Source: Rhizobium phaseoli
GTDB taxonomy: Bacteria > Pseudomonadota > Alphaproteobacteria > Rhizobiales > Rhizobiaceae
Length of the DNA: 64,000 nt
Reading direction: 5' to 3'
NCBI RefSeq assembly: GCF_010668805.1
Contig: NZ_WUFT01000017.1
Location: 84,506-148,505, forward strand
How positions within the stretch are numbered: the stretch's first letter is position 1; every line of letters begins with the position of its first letter. Positions 63,654 to 64,000 of the stretch are shown here, piece after piece. The position numbers and the translations under genes were made by a program. A model generated the notes under the pieces. That model had not been told where the DNA came from. It ran no database searches and saw only the letters and a list, made by a program, of their open reading frames with translations.

Positions 63654-63873
63654 GTCGTCTCCTTCAGAGTTTCAGGAAGCAGTCAAACTGGACCGGAGAA
63701 GGATGCACGGTCTATCGCAAGAAGGGGCGTATATTACGGTAACGCACATTGAGCAGCTGTCCTGGGGAAAAGCCGCTCGGATGCAGCGGCACCAATTTTG
63801 ATGCCCGCAACTGAAGCTGCTGCTCGCATTGACGAAAGATGACGAGTCCCGCCGACAATACCGCTTGTACCGT

Positions 63874-64000
63874 TGACCTGCCACTGAGGATTTCCTCCAG
63901 AATTGATTAGAGTCCGGCCCATCAAAGGACGGACGAATGAAGAAGCAGAGATTTACCGAAGAGCAGATTATTGCGGTGCTGAAGGAGCAGGAGGCTGGTG
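63874..64000 (+). mobile_element. Left end of an IS3-family insertion sequence
   Basis: The element appears to begin at TGACCTGCCACTGAGGA (63874 on), which resembles left inverted repeats of IS407-group IS3 elements. The transposase OrfA starts 63 bases inside. The rest lies beyond the window. Confidence 0.65.
63937..64000 (+). CDS. IS3-family transposase OrfA (partial, 3' end beyond window)
   Basis: Starts MKKQRFTEEQIIAVLKEQEA, the standard N-terminus of IS3/IS407 OrfA, a helix-turn-helix subunit. GGACGG precedes ATG 63937. The frame is open at the window edge; OrfAB by -1 frameshift is typical but not visible here. Confidence 0.88.
   Translation, partial: MKKQRFTEEQIIAVLKEQEAG

Overview
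The window looks like chromosomal DNA of a Rhizobium of the R. etli / R. leguminosarum type. Evidence: GC-rich coding sequence with strong third-position bias, a complete bra branched-chain amino-acid transporter operon in rhizobial order, the alphaproteobacterial cell-cycle genes sciP, ctrA and chpT with CtrA-like TTAA-N7-TTAA boxes, an alphaproteobacterial RpoH, and short palindromes sharing the 11-mer CGCGCTTTAGA. These assignments come from reading translated proteins; no database search was run.

Layout. 1-6.1 kb: a PAP2 acid phosphatase with autotransporter-like C-terminal sequence (cut by the window edge), then an unusual permease-histidine kinase-receiver fusion translationally coupled to a LuxR-type response regulator. 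6.1-13 kb: a 2-hydroxyacid dehydrogenase and the minus-strand bra operon (braD-E-F-G, a small membrane protein, braC). 13.4-16.7 kb: cysQ, an ExoY/PssA-like sugar transferase, and a decayed LuxR quorum-sensing-type regulator. 16.7-21.7 kb: a cell-cycle block (sciP, a PqiA-like gene, a small acetyltransferase, fliJ, ctrA, an atypical receiver protein, chpT, eipA) with CtrA-type boxes and clustered GANTC sites. 21.8-37.5 kb: housekeeping and metabolic genes (coiled-coil membrane protein, TrmH-type methyltransferase, RluD-type pseudouridine synthase, rpoH, a large acidic membrane protein, purA, a DMT transporter, a GNAT, a PAS-GGDEF-EAL protein, and a D-xylonate-type dehydratase overlapping a beta-hydroxyacid dehydrogenase).

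37.6-56.8 kb is rich in efflux: an RND pump next to a predicted non-catalytic alpha/beta hydrolase and a divergent LysR gene, an SDR/LysR divergent pair, a small acidic protein, a 3-methyladenine glycosylase, a MarR-EmrA-EmrB operon with a clean palindromic operator candidate, a Na+/H+ antiporter, and a second RND pump. 56.8-64 kb is accessory: a frameshifted IS630 remnant, small hypotheticals, a DUF900-type lipoprotein hydrolase, a SulP transporter, an OmpA-like protein, a Cys-rich secreted protein, and the start of an IS3-family element running off the end.

The most unusual items are the transporter-coupled sensor kinase with an eight-cysteine linker, the alpha/beta hydrolase lacking its nucleophile, the atypical receiver inside the ctrA/chpT block, and the regulatory DNA around that block. 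No tRNA, rRNA or CRISPR array was seen.
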